A stretch of 64,000 bases of DNA from Prevotella jejuni (GCF_900187995.1 NZ_FZNZ01000008.1:50886-114885), one strand, 5' to 3'. Positions 27,951 to 36,373 are shown, counted from the stretch's first letter. Notes: generated by a model from the letters alone, not told the origin. Numbers and translations are program-made.

Positions 27951-28910
27951 TTAAAGAGTTACTGATTCGAGCCACGGAGCCGGATTATAATCCAATGCTG
28001 GTTTACATACATGACAAATCGGAGCTTTTATAAAAGTATGCTTTTCTACTTCATAATTGGACGGATTTATCAATATACAACACTTCCAAGTTTCCGGGGG
28101 ATACCAGGCATAAAGAAACTTCAGCATATCTGCAATTACAATAGCGGAAGCCATATCCTTTACTACTGGTTGGATATTCAAGTCTGGTTTTGCTGATGCT
28201 TTCTCTGTTTCAAGGTATTTAACGTAAGAGTCATTGAAGTTGATGAATTCGTCATTGCTCCTTATTCTATTTTTGTAACAATCATAACATCCTGTGTATT
28301 TGCCGTGGAAAATCGGCCCAATACTGAATTTTCCAGAGAAAGTCAGTCCTTCAATCAATAACCATGGTTTGCTGTGTTTCAATGCCTTCTCGTTGATAAT
28401 GTGCATTTTGTACGGATTCCAAGTCAAAGAATCAACAATGATAAAATCGCTGTTACAGAGGATTGACTCAATTGTTTCATCCGACAATTCATCTATTGAG
28501 TAGATAACAAAATGTTCTATGTTATATTCGGATGATTTCTCTTTCACTTGGTTGCCAAAATCTGTATTGCCAATATAAGCAATCTTCATTTCTGAAACCG
28601 GTTTGTGATTGACTTCATTATATATATCAGAAATAACAGTGGCACCTTCTGCTTCGAAATTCAGTTCATCTAGAATTCCACATTCTTGTAACTCTTTTAC
28701 TACATCCAAAAGTTTGTTATAGTCAGCCTTATTTAATAGTTTTTGGATTGTTGAAAAAGATATTTTATCCCGTGTATCGTACAATCTGATCAAGTCTTTA
28801 AAAATCAGTTCTTTTTCGGAATCTGTAAATTCTATGGTTGTTGTATCTGTTTTGGTTCTTACTTGATACAGTTTATTGTCATTATCGAAGAATATATCAA
28901 ATTGTTTCAT
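27951..28910 (-). CDS. sagC: E1-like (ocin-ThiF) TOMM cyclodehydratase partner, SagC-like
   Basis: 319 residues. The N-terminal 100 residues resemble the winged-helix peptide-binding (RRE) domain of TOMM proteins (LIRLYDTRDKISFSTIQKLLNKADYNKLLDVVKELQECGIL); residues about 105-319 have the ThiF/E1-like fold (MKIAYIGNTDFGNQVKEKSSEYN, then DFIIVDSLTWNPY). A four-Cys zinc site is formed by C208/C211 (GCYDCYK) and C299/C302 (CHVCKP). It lacks the glycine-rich ATP loop of true E1 enzymes, as expected for SagC-type proteins, which bring the leader to the YcaO partner. First gene after the precursor. Confidence 0.88.
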   Translation of the reverse strand: MKQFDIFFDNDNKLYQVRTKTDTTTIEFTDSEKELIFKDLIRLYDTRDKISFSTIQKLLNKADYNKLLDVVKELQECGILDELNFEAEGATVISDIYNEVNHKPVSEMKIAYIGNTDFGNQVKEKSSEYNIEHFVIYSIDELSDETIESILCNSDFIIVDSLTWNPYKMHIINEKALKHSKPWLLIEGLTFSGKFSIGPIFHGKYTGCYDCYKNRIRSNDEFINFNDSYVKYLETEKASAKPDLNIQPVVKDMASAIVIADMLKFLYAWYPPETWKCCILINPSNYEVEKHTFIKAPICHVCKPALDYNPAPWLESVTL

Positions 28911-28940
28911 TGTTTTTTAATTTAATGGGTAAAATCGAAA

Positions 28941-28990
28941 CCAGCTATCTTCCGCTTCTTCCTTTCGTGATGAATCGAAAGATAGTCTGG
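28941..28990 (-). promoter_or_regulatory. Stem-loop in the leader between TOMM precursor and synthetase genes
   Basis: CCAGCTATCTT (28941-28951) pairs with AAGATAGTCTGG (28979-28990, one bulged base); inside it TTTCG (28963-28967) pairs with CGAAA (28976-28980), giving a two-part stem. It lies in the 275-base gap and may attenuate transcription or stabilise the precursor mRNA. Confidence 0.5.
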
Positions 28991-29185
28991 CTTCAAAAAC
29001 AGACTTGTTGATTTTTGATAGTTGTTTGAATAACTGCTAAAATCTCATTCTGCGTAACAGATAAATGTGAATAATCGTACCATAAACTAATAATCGTAGT
29101 ATATGTGTGTGATTTCACAACAACCTCGTTTTTAATGATTTAGAGAATAGCTGACTCAAAACGAGCTACACTCATTTGGCTACTA

Positions 29186-29329
29186 TTAGGCTACAGCAGC
29201 CTGTTCCATGGATGCACTGGAGGAGAAAAGTGACCAGCAGCAGCAACATGAATTGCAATTACAGCAACAACCTGAAGCAACAACTTTAGCTGCATAATTT
29301 GTGTGGCTTAGTAGTTTTTTCGTTTTCAT
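29186..29329 (-). CDS. Streptolysin-S-like TOMM precursor peptide, 47 residues
   Basis: A short open frame, ATG at 29329, stop TAA at 29186 followed at once by TAG. The leader is about 20 residues (MKTKKLLSHTNYAAKVVASG) and the core begins CCCNCNSCCCCWS: eight cysteines in 11-12 positions, then LFSSSASMEQAAVA. SagA, the streptolysin S precursor, has the same plan: short leader, ...PGG, then CCCCC-TT-CC. A YAAKV segment in the leader is compatible with an FxxxB-like binding motif. It lies directly upstream of the E1-like and YcaO genes on the same strand, with its own promoter at 29444-29474. The product is predicted to be a heterocycle-rich, membrane-active or antibacterial peptide; the activity is inference. 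Confidence 0.9.
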   Translation of the reverse strand: MKTKKLLSHTNYAAKVVASGCCCNCNSCCCCWSLFSSSASMEQAAVA

Positions 29330-29443
29330 AATTGTATTATTTTAAAGAAACCTACTCGTAAGCTTTTCGGTATCCGCTCCTGTTTACACAGCCAGGACTG
29401 TTTCATATATTTCATTTACAAAATACACATATATAATGTGTGG

Positions 29444-29474
29444 CAAATATATGGAAATTCTTCGAGATATGCAA
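29444..29474 (-). promoter_or_regulatory. Promoter of the TOMM precursor
   Basis: Minus-strand TTG (29474-29472), 20 bases, TATATTTG (29451-29444). It gives an untranslated leader of roughly 110 bases before the ATG at 29329. Confidence 0.6.
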
Positions 29475-29512
29475 GGATTTCTCAAAAAAATAAGCGCCAC
29501 AGCTTGTTTTTA

Positions 29513-29660
29513 GTAATGATTAAAAAATAACTTGGTACATTTTCGGAGCCGAGGCATCGGTCTTGAGCAGTGTATTCAATTGATGAAAAACTCCAGAAAT
29601 GGAACTATATGGTTTCATGGAGAGAGAGAAAAAAATACCAAGTTATTTTTTTATCATTAC
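29513..29660. mobile_element. MITE copy 3 (148 bp), right end of the composite transposon
   Basis: Identical to copies 1 and 2. Inner flank TTA (29510-29512) does not match the outer flank TAA (29661-29663); the latter matches the TAA at 17245-17247 instead. Confidence 0.88.
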
Positions 29661-30068
29661 TAAACAAGGGGTCAACGAGGCATGTATCATTTGCTTACAT
29701 AAAGAGGTATTTATTGAAAAGTCAAAATGCAAGACAGAGGACTCTATACGGGCATAGTTTTTTTGTAACGCGAAATACGATTTAAGAATATTGCTCAAAT
29801 AGCTTAACTGCCTTTCATCAAGTATATTATCAATTCTTCCTCCGTTATCTCTAAATCTTTTTTGTTGTAGAGTTGAAAAAATAGATGGTGATATATATAG
29901 AAAAGTATATTGACAGAAATCAATCAGAACTATTTTTCCATATCCAAGCCTATCAGTAGCTTGGGCACTTTTTATATAAGGAGAATAATCACTGGTGGCT
30001 TGACTCCGGATACTCTGTGTGTTGTCGTCTGCCTCTTTTAACCCTTTTAAAATATCGAAAATCGTCAT
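29661..30068 (-). pseudogene. N-terminal part of the LuxR-type regulator, interrupted by the transposon
   Basis: 136 codons from the ATG at 30068 (MTIFDILKGLKEAD). The domain contains KIVLIDFCQYTFLYISPSIFSTLQQ and FALQKNYARIESSVLHFDFSINTSLCKQM, a PAS-like sensing region seen in Bacteroidales LuxR proteins. It now reads on into the MITE and stops after LVMIKK (at 29643). Its DNA-binding half is at 16909-17244. The gene is divergent from the double-glycine RiPP precursor, so it probably controlled that operon. The truncated product cannot bind DNA. Confidence 0.85.
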
Positions 30069-30083
30069 TCTATGGAGTTTTTT

Positions 30084-30095
30084 ACGTGTTCACGT
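30084..30095. promoter_or_regulatory. Possible operator between the broken regulator and the RiPP operon
   Basis: ACGTG, two bases, CACGT: a short palindrome in the 206-base divergent gap. Could be a regulator site; short enough to be chance. Confidence 0.3.
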
Positions 30096-30186
30096 TTTTT
30101 GACTATATAATGTTACATGAAAGATTATATATTATCATACAAAAGTATGATTTTGCAAGGAAACCTGCAAGAAAACATCGAAATTA

Positions 30187-30218
30187 TTTGAACTCAACTA
30201 TATATTTTTCTAATTTTG
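30187..30218 (+). promoter_or_regulatory. Promoter of the double-glycine RiPP operon
   Basis: TTTG (30187-30190), 20 bases, TAATTTTG (30211-30218); the precursor ATG follows 57 bases later. Confidence 0.75.
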
Positions 30219-30274
30219 ACGACAAAAGAATGCAATGCCTGAAGCAGTAAGAAGGCGATTAAATGTTACATTAA

Positions 30275-30454
30275 ATGAAAAACCAAAAACTTTTTTCAGT
30301 TGAGGAATTATCCTTAATGGAGTCGCTTGAAGTCAAGGGTGGAGCTTCTGAAATGGCAGCCTCTCAGACAGGATGTTCTAACAATGTTGCCGGATGCGGA
30401 TGTGATGTTATTATTGTGACAGATCAATCTCAACCGGGGGTACAACATGCTTAA
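30275..30454 (+). CDS. Double-glycine-leader RiPP precursor, 59 residues
   Basis: A short frame from ATG 30275 to TAA 30454. Leader MKNQKLFSVEELSLMESLEV-KGG has the Bacteroidetes double-glycine form; cleavage is expected after G23. The core (36 residues) starts ASEMAASQTGCSNNVAGCGC and continues DVIIVTDQSQPGVQHA, with three cysteines (C34, C41, C43). The next genes are a radical SAM/SPASM enzyme and a C39-type exporter, which fit a radical-SAM-modified peptide exported with leader removal. This resembles the GG-Bacteroidales natural-product precursors known from genome mining; the modification type (thioether, epimerisation or other) cannot be told from sequence. Followed by a terminator that should make it the most abundant transcript of the operon. 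Confidence 0.88.
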   Translation: MKNQKLFSVEELSLMESLEVKGGASEMAASQTGCSNNVAGCGCDVIIVTDQSQPGVQHA

Positions 30455-30529
30455 TGAACAGTTCTACATCATTTCAACGTGTACCTGAAGGTATTTCGTG
30501 GTAGATGATAATGAAACTTCAACACTTTA

Positions 30530-30578
30530 AGAGCCATATCGTTCATTACCATACTTGATATGGCTCTTTTATTTTTTT
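30530..30578 (+). terminator. Partial terminator after the RiPP precursor
   Basis: Perfect 11-base stem AGAGCCATATC / GATATGGCTCT with a 16-base loop, followed by TTTATTTTTTT. It separates the precursor from the radical SAM gene and probably lets only some transcripts pass. Confidence 0.88.
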
Positions 30579-30606
30579 ACGGGATGTTAATTAAGTATTG
30601 TAATAT

Positions 30607-31884
30607 ATGAAAGCAAGTAATTATAACTATATAATATACCAAAATAACCAATCTTATTGGTACAATGGGCTTGAACACACTTATTTTAAGCTTCCCAAGG
30701 ATTTAGGGTTAAAAATAGAGAGGCTACTCACAGACAAAGAAAGAATTGAGTTCATCCCTAAAGTTCTAAAAGACAAGCTATCAGCAAGTGGTTTCATTGT
30801 GCCGGATAATACTGATGAGCTTTCAATAATTAGGAAAAGATATTGTGATTCAGTAAACAAGAAGAACTATCTGTTAATCATTCTACCAACCTTGGATTGC
30901 AACTTTAAATGTTGGTATTGCATACAAAATCATATACCTTCAAGAATGTCGAAGAGTACAATGGAGAATGTGATGACACACATCAAATATATGATTGATG
31001 TACAGAATATAGAATCACTTCAAATCGAATGGTTTGGTGGTGAACCGTTAATGTACTTAAAACAAATTATAAAGCCAATATGTGAATTCGCACAAAAAGA
31101 ATGTGAGAAAAAAGGTGTAAAATATTCAACAACAGCTACATCAAATGGTTACTTCATTTTCCCCAAAAACATTCCATTAATTCAAAAACTTGGCATGACG
31201 CGGTTTCATATTACATTAGATGGACCCAAACAGAACCATGATAAAGTAAAATATCAGAAAGGTTGTGATTCTGCATTCGATCATGTTCTAAACAACATCA
31301 ACCAATTGCTCAGCAATACAAAGGCTGTTAATATTCTATTGAGAATTAACTATACTGACGAGAATCTAAATTATGAAATAGTAGATCAAATCAACCATCA
31401 CATTACAATGGCTAATCGGGGAAGAATAACGATTACCCCCAAAAAAGTATGGCAAGAAAAGGTAAGGAAAGATAGATATAAAGACATCGGAGAACTTCTT
31501 AATTTATTTGAACAATCTGGTTATAACACAATACGTCTGGACGTTATCACAAACTTCGTTCCATGTTACGCTAGTCGTAAGTATTATAATGCCATTAATT
31601 TTAATGGTGATGTTATAAAATGTACGGCATGCAATGATTTGTATGAGAACAAAACTCATGGCATTATTCAAAACGATGGTTCTATTTCTTGGAACATGGA
31701 TTTTATCAGAAAATATGAGGTGAAATCCTTTGAGAATAAACGGTGCTTACAATGCAAACAACTTCCAATTTGTATGGGGGTGTGTCCAAGGGATAATGAA
31801 TATGTAAATGCGTGTAAATTCGATGGAATGGATATCAATTTGGAAGATTCGATGGTAAATTACATTGATTCAATGTGTAAATAA
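30607..31884 (+). CDS. Radical SAM/SPASM peptide maturase
   Basis: 425 residues. The SAM-cluster motif is CNFKCWYC (C98, C102, C105) after LLIILPTLD; the GGEPLMY segment follows (WFGGEPLMYL). The C-terminal domain has the SPASM-type cysteines: CTACNDLYENKTHG, then CLQCKQLPICMGVCPRDNEY and NACKFD, enough for auxiliary Fe-S clusters. The first 80 residues, YYNYIIYQNNQSYWYNGLEHTYFKLPKD-like, may contain the peptide-binding domain. It presumably modifies the 59-residue precursor encoded 150 bases upstream. The gene is AT-rich compared with the next one, pointing to a mosaic origin of the operon. Confidence 0.9.
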   Translation: MKASNYNYIIYQNNQSYWYNGLEHTYFKLPKDLGLKIERLLTDKERIEFIPKVLKDKLSASGFIVPDNTDELSIIRKRYCDSVNKKNYLLIILPTLDCNFKCWYCIQNHIPSRMSKSTMENVMTHIKYMIDVQNIESLQIEWFGGEPLMYLKQIIKPICEFAQKECEKKGVKYSTTATSNGYFIFPKNIPLIQKLGMTRFHITLDGPKQNHDKVKYQKGCDSAFDHVLNNINQLLSNTKAVNILLRINYTDENLNYEIVDQINHHITMANRGRITITPKKVWQEKVRKDRYKDIGELLNLFEQSGYNTIRLDVITNFVPCYASRKYYNAINFNGDVIKCTACNDLYENKTHGIIQNDGSISWNMDFIRKYEVKSFENKRCLQCKQLPICMGVCPRDNEYVNACKFDGMDINLEDSMVNYIDSMCK

Positions 31885-31892
31885 TTTATATT

Positions 31893-34166
31893 ATGGTGGC
31901 AAGAATTTTCACAACGTTATGGTTTGCCTTTGTAGTCTCGTTGATAAGCAGCAACGCACAGAACAGGATATACGGTACGGTGACCGATCCGTCTGGCTGT
32001 CCATTAGCCGGCGTTGACTGCGTATTGGCCAGCTTATCTGACACGGCAGCCATTGCTCACACGTTGACGGATTCAAAAGGAACCTTCAGTTTGAATGTAG
32101 ACGAAGACGGACAGTTCCTGTTGAAATTCTCTTGTTTAGGGTATCGGCCACAACAGCTAACGTGCAAGCGTGGCGATGTCGGAGTGGTCAAGCTGACAGA
32201 AAGCATACAGAACCTTTCAGAGGTCACTGTGTCGGCTCAAGGGCTAAGAAGCTTCGGCAACGCAGACATCATCCTGTTAGACAGGCGTGCCAGACAGATG
32301 GGAAACAACGCTTTGGAGGCCATCAGTAGCCTGCCGCAATTCAGACTTTCAACAAACAGCGGTGAACTGCTGACGGCAGATGGTAAAATTGTCTTGGTGC
32401 TGATTGATGGAATCAGGAGGTCGGTACGTGAACTGATGCTGCTCAAAGCCGACGAAATAAAGACCCTGCACTACTATTCCAATCCGCCTGCAAGGTTTGC
32501 GCATGAGAAGATAGGTGCTGTATTAGATGTAGCGACTAAGCGCACCAACAAAAGGCACTATTCACTATATCTCGACACCAAAAACAGTATCACCACAGGA
32601 TATGGTACCAACTTGATTTCCACCAGTTATAGCGATTCGCTCAACAAGGTGTCTGCGGCATATTTTCTGGACTACAGACATCTTGACCGGAACACCATGG
32701 AAAACCGTTATGTCTATCCGGATGTGACGAACGATTACAAGGGTCTGTCGGGTAAATACACTGGTACCTACCACATAGGACAATTATTCTATCAGCGTTT
32801 CCAAAACAGCAACCTTTTCAATATCACTTTAGAATATCGTAAGTTTCCGGCTACCCAGCAATACAGTCAACAGCTCTTGCGGACGGGTACATTGGAAGAT
32901 GCCAACCACAGAAGGCTTCAAAGTGACTTTTCATCCATATCGGCCAACATCTACTTCGGACACACCTTCCGTAAAGGCAACAGTCTGTCGGTCAATGTGG
33001 TGAACACTTATTTCAAATCCAATTCGAACAATAATCTAACAAACACCTCGGGAACGGGAACGTTTACCAACGTCGTCGACAACAAGTCTTACTCGCTAAT
33101 AGCAGAAGCACTTTATACTGACAAACTGTGGCAGGGAAATATACAGATAGGAGCCTACTATCAATACAAAAACCTGCGTCAGACAGACGGGGCATCCAAT
33201 TTGTCGACAGTGAATACGCAAAAGGAATACCTATACGCCGACTACACCAATCAATGGGGGGCATTGTCCTACAACCTGGGAATCGGTGTGGAGAACAACC
33301 GATATAGAACTGCGACGAAGGCAATAGCCAACTACATCCTTATGCGGCCTTCTGTTTCTCTTAATTACCAGCTGCACAAACACAGTTCGCTACGCCTGAC
33401 GTCGTCCATAGCATCTGCGGTTCCTAACGTCGGTCAGCTCACAGATAGTCGTACCGTCGTGGATGAACGATTCTATCTACAAGGCAACAGCAGTCTGAAG
33501 CCCTACCATTTCTACCGCACCGAACTTAGCTTCCAGTATGCGTCGGCCAATAATATCTGGTTTGTCAAACCTTCCGTCAGCCATGCCTACTATCCCAGCA
33601 AGAATATGACAGTTGTTTCCGCTGACGGTTCGGACTTCGTGAACCAGATTGTGGGCATCCGCCATGTCAACGAGTATGGCGCATCGCTTGTTCTGAGTTG
33701 CAGACCTTTCTCCTGGCTAACTTTGCAGCCTTACTATAACTATCTGTCTTCCAAATACAATACGCCTAATCAGCGTGTCAACCACAATCTGAACAATGTC
33801 GGAATCTCTTGTCAGGTGGTGGCAGGCAAGTGGCAGTTCATTACCAACCACAATCTACCGATGACCACTGTTGAAGGTGATGTCTTTGAGAAGATTGGGT
33901 ATAATGCGAACGCATCCCTTACCTATAAATTAGGTGCAATCACCGTGGGTGCCATGTTCATTTACAATCCCGATCCTTCCAGGATTTATGCGGACACTCC
34001 TTCATTCCATTTCGTAGAAAAGACCCGATGGGGTAATTTCAAAAATCTTGTGGCACTGACTTTCGTCTATTCTTTGTCAAAAGGCAATTCACGAAGGCAT
34101 CTGGGTAAAAACATTAATAATAGAGACAACGACTCCGGTCTTACCAAATACAACACAGCAAAATAA
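31893..34166 (+). CDS. Outer-membrane beta-barrel protein with N-terminal CarboxypepD-reg domain
   Basis: 757 residues. Signal peptide (FTTLWFAFVVSLISSNAQ, residues 6-23), a carboxypeptidase-regulatory-like domain (IYGTVTDPSGCPLAGVDCVLASL...), a plug-like region (ADIILLDRRARQMGNNALEAISSLPQFRLS with VLIDGIRRSVRELMLL), and a beta-barrel rich in aromatic strands. It resembles the receptor-like barrels without a clear TonB box. Its base composition is more GC-rich than the flanking radical SAM gene. It may be an export channel, a receptor or an immunity factor. The stop codon is immediately followed by the exporter start at 34167, so the two are coupled. Confidence 0.82.
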   Translation: MVARIFTTLWFAFVVSLISSNAQNRIYGTVTDPSGCPLAGVDCVLASLSDTAAIAHTLTDSKGTFSLNVDEDGQFLLKFSCLGYRPQQLTCKRGDVGVVKLTESIQNLSEVTVSAQGLRSFGNADIILLDRRARQMGNNALEAISSLPQFRLSTNSGELLTADGKIVLVLIDGIRRSVRELMLLKADEIKTLHYYSNPPARFAHEKIGAVLDVATKRTNKRHYSLYLDTKNSITTGYGTNLISTSYSDSLNKVSAAYFLDYRHLDRNTMENRYVYPDVTNDYKGLSGKYTGTYHIGQLFYQRFQNSNLFNITLEYRKFPATQQYSQQLLRTGTLEDANHRRLQSDFSSISANIYFGHTFRKGNSLSVNVVNTYFKSNSNNNLTNTSGTGTFTNVVDNKSYSLIAEALYTDKLWQGNIQIGAYYQYKNLRQTDGASNLSTVNTQKEYLYADYTNQWGALSYNLGIGVENNRYRTATKAIANYILMRPSVSLNYQLHKHSSLRLTSSIASAVPNVGQLTDSRTVVDERFYLQGNSSLKPYHFYRTELSFQYASANNIWFVKPSVSHAYYPSKNMTVVSADGSDFVNQIVGIRHVNEYGASLVLSCRPFSWLTLQPYYNYLSSKYNTPNQRVNHNLNNVGISCQVVAGKWQFITNHNLPMTTVEGDVFEKIGYNANASLTYKLGAITVGAMFIYNPDPSRIYADTPSFHFVEKTRWGNFKNLVALTFVYSLSKGNSRRHLGKNINNRDNDSGLTKYNTAK

Positions 34167-36356
34167 ATGTCCTTTTATTTTTATAGGCAACATGACGCCA
34201 TGCAGTGTGGGATTGCCTGCATGGCTATGGTCTGTAAGTATTATGGTAGAAAGTGTTCATTTGAAACTCTATCAAATACCTGTACTATAACCAATGAGGG
34301 TGTTTCAATGCAGGCTTTAAAACAATTGGCAGAAGCCTTAGGTTTTGATGTGCTATGTGGAAAAGCAAGCTTGTATCAAATAAAAGACATAAATTATCCT
34401 TGCTTACTCCATTGGAACCAAAATCATTTTGTTGTACTATACAAAGTTAAAAAGAACGGATTCTACATTGCAGACCCTGCAAAAGGGCATGTAAAATACG
34501 ACCTCGAAGTATTTAAGAAGCATTGGGTCAGCACTCAATCGGACGGTGAGGAGAAAGGAATAGTCATGTTCTTGGAACCCACACCAGCATTTTATGAAAA
34601 GCAGATGGAGGAACAGCCAACAGAGGAACGCTCGTTCAGATTCCTCTTTGGCTACATCAAGCAATATCGCAAGTACTTCGGGCAGATTGTCTTAGGTTTG
34701 CTCGTGGGCAGTTTGTTACAGCTTATTCTGCCTTTCCTCACCCAGTCTATCGTGGATGTGGGCATCAAAAACCAGAATATCGGTTTTATATGGCTGATAC
34801 TCTTAGGACAACTGATGCTTACCGTGAGCCGTACTGCCATCGACTTTATTCGCCGTTGGCTGTTGCTGCACATCTCGCTGCGCATCAACATCTCATTGGT
34901 AAGCGACTTCTTCATCAAGCTCTTAAAGCTGCCGATGTCATTCTTCGATACCAAACTGATGGGCGACCTCATGCAGCGTATGGGCGACCACAGTAGGGTG
35001 AACACGTTTCTGACGCAACAGACGCTCAGTATCGTGTTCTCACTCTTCACCTTTGTGGTGTTCAGCATCGTACTGCTATCCTATAATTGGCTCGTCTTTG
35101 CCATCTTCATGCTCGGCAGTCTGCTTTATGGCGGTTGGCTTGCACTCTTCCTCAGGCGCAGAAAGGTACTTGACTACGAACTCTTTGAGCAGCAAGCCAT
35201 CAACAACAACAAGACCTACGAGTTTATCACCTCCATGCAGGAGATAAAGCTCCAAGACTGCGAGCAGCGCAGACGCTGGGAATGGGAGGACGTGCAGGCA
35301 GACCTCTTTGGAGTGCAGATGAAATCGTTGAAACTCCAACAGACACAAGAGGCAGGCAGCATCTTCATCAATGAACTGAAAAACATCGTCATCACGGTGG
35401 TCGCAGCAACAGCCGTCATTCATGGACAACTCACGCTGGGTATGATGCTTGCCGTGCAGTATATCATTGGGCAACTCAACTCACCTGTCGAGCAGTTGAT
35501 GAGTTTCTTCTATTCGGTGCAGGATGTAAAGATAAGCCTTGAACGTATCAATGAAATCCACCGTATGGATGATGAGAACGGAAAGCAAGGATTGGAAACA
35601 GCAGTGAAAGAAGAAAACGAAGGCATAGACCTTGAAAACGTAAACTTCAAATACGACCCTCACGCACTGAAAACTATTATAGATGATGTTAGTCTCACTA
35701 TCCCCAAAGGTAAGGTAACAGCCATTGTGGGCGCATCGGGCAGCGGTAAAACAACGCTCATCAAACTCATGTTAGGCTATTACCCCGTATTGGGAGGTCA
35801 AATAACTATTGGCGGAACAGATGTAAACGCACTTAATAAGAAATGGTGGCGCAGGCAATGTGGCGTGGTGATGCAAGACGGTGTGATATTCTCCGAGAGT
35901 ATAGCAAGGAACATTGCCGTAGATGACGGCGAGATTGACAAGGAGCGATTGCAGAAAGCTGCTGAAATAGCTTGTATTCATGACTATGCAATGGGACTGC
36001 CCTTAAAATACAACACTAAGATCGGTCGCGATGGCGTTGGTTTGAGTCAAGGACAGAAACAGCGTATCCTGATAGCAAGGGCAGTGTATAAGAATCCCGA
36101 CTATATCTTTCTTGACGAAGCCACCAACTCGCTCGATGCCAACAATGAGCGTATGATAGTAGAACATCTTGATGAGTTCTACAAAGGCAAGACGGTGGTT
36201 ATCGTGGCACACCGCCTAAGTACGGTGAAGAATGCTGATCAGATAGTGGTATTGGATAAAGGCAAGGTGGTAGAAATTGGCAACCACGAAGCACTCACAG
36301 CAAAGCGGGGTGCATACTATAACCTCGTAAAAAATCAGTTAGAATTAGGCAACTAA
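34167..36356 (+). CDS. C39 peptidase-containing ABC exporter (PCAT)
   Basis: 729 residues. Residues 1-135 form a C39 peptidase domain that cuts after Gly-Gly: oxyanion Q8, catalytic C14 (QCGIACMAM), H87 (NHFVVLY) and D103 (IADPAKG) are all present. Six membrane helices follow (about 160-440), then the nucleotide-binding domain with GASGSGKTTLIKLMLGYY, signature GLSQGQKQR and Walker B YIFLDEATNSLD. It would remove the leader of the 59-residue precursor and export the core. Composition changes within the gene: the first 350 or so bases are AT-rich like the radical SAM gene and the rest is richer in GC, which hints at a spliced peptidase domain. Confidence 0.93.
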   Translation: MSFYFYRQHDAMQCGIACMAMVCKYYGRKCSFETLSNTCTITNEGVSMQALKQLAEALGFDVLCGKASLYQIKDINYPCLLHWNQNHFVVLYKVKKNGFYIADPAKGHVKYDLEVFKKHWVSTQSDGEEKGIVMFLEPTPAFYEKQMEEQPTEERSFRFLFGYIKQYRKYFGQIVLGLLVGSLLQLILPFLTQSIVDVGIKNQNIGFIWLILLGQLMLTVSRTAIDFIRRWLLLHISLRINISLVSDFFIKLLKLPMSFFDTKLMGDLMQRMGDHSRVNTFLTQQTLSIVFSLFTFVVFSIVLLSYNWLVFAIFMLGSLLYGGWLALFLRRRKVLDYELFEQQAINNNKTYEFITSMQEIKLQDCEQRRRWEWEDVQADLFGVQMKSLKLQQTQEAGSIFINELKNIVITVVAATAVIHGQLTLGMMLAVQYIIGQLNSPVEQLMSFFYSVQDVKISLERINEIHRMDDENGKQGLETAVKEENEGIDLENVNFKYDPHALKTIIDDVSLTIPKGKVTAIVGASGSGKTTLIKLMLGYYPVLGGQITIGGTDVNALNKKWWRRQCGVVMQDGVIFSESIARNIAVDDGEIDKERLQKAAEIACIHDYAMGLPLKYNTKIGRDGVGLSQGQKQRILIARAVYKNPDYIFLDEATNSLDANNERMIVEHLDEFYKGKTVVIVAHRLSTVKNADQIVVLDKGKVVEIGNHEALTAKRGAYYNLVKNQLELGN

Positions 36357-36373
36357 CAGCAGAAAGGAATATT

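Larger units (their letters stand above)
17248..29660. mobile_element. 12.4 kb composite transposon carrying the TOMM cluster
   Basis: Left edge is an ISAzo13-type end (GTAATGATTAAAAAATAACT, 17248 on) and right edge is the inverted end of MITE copy 3 (ATCATTAC at 29660). Both outer flanks are TAA (17245-17247 and 29661-29663). Contents: an ISAzo13-like IS interrupted by an IS1380-like IS, the TOMM gene cluster and three identical 148-base MITEs. The right-hand MITE has no matching TAA on its inner side (TTA), as expected if it served as the outer end of a composite unit. Confidence 0.78.

Noticed and set aside
29643..30068. Complete 141-residue protein
   Set aside because: Its last residues (VMIKK) are encoded by the MITE end; it is the truncated regulator.
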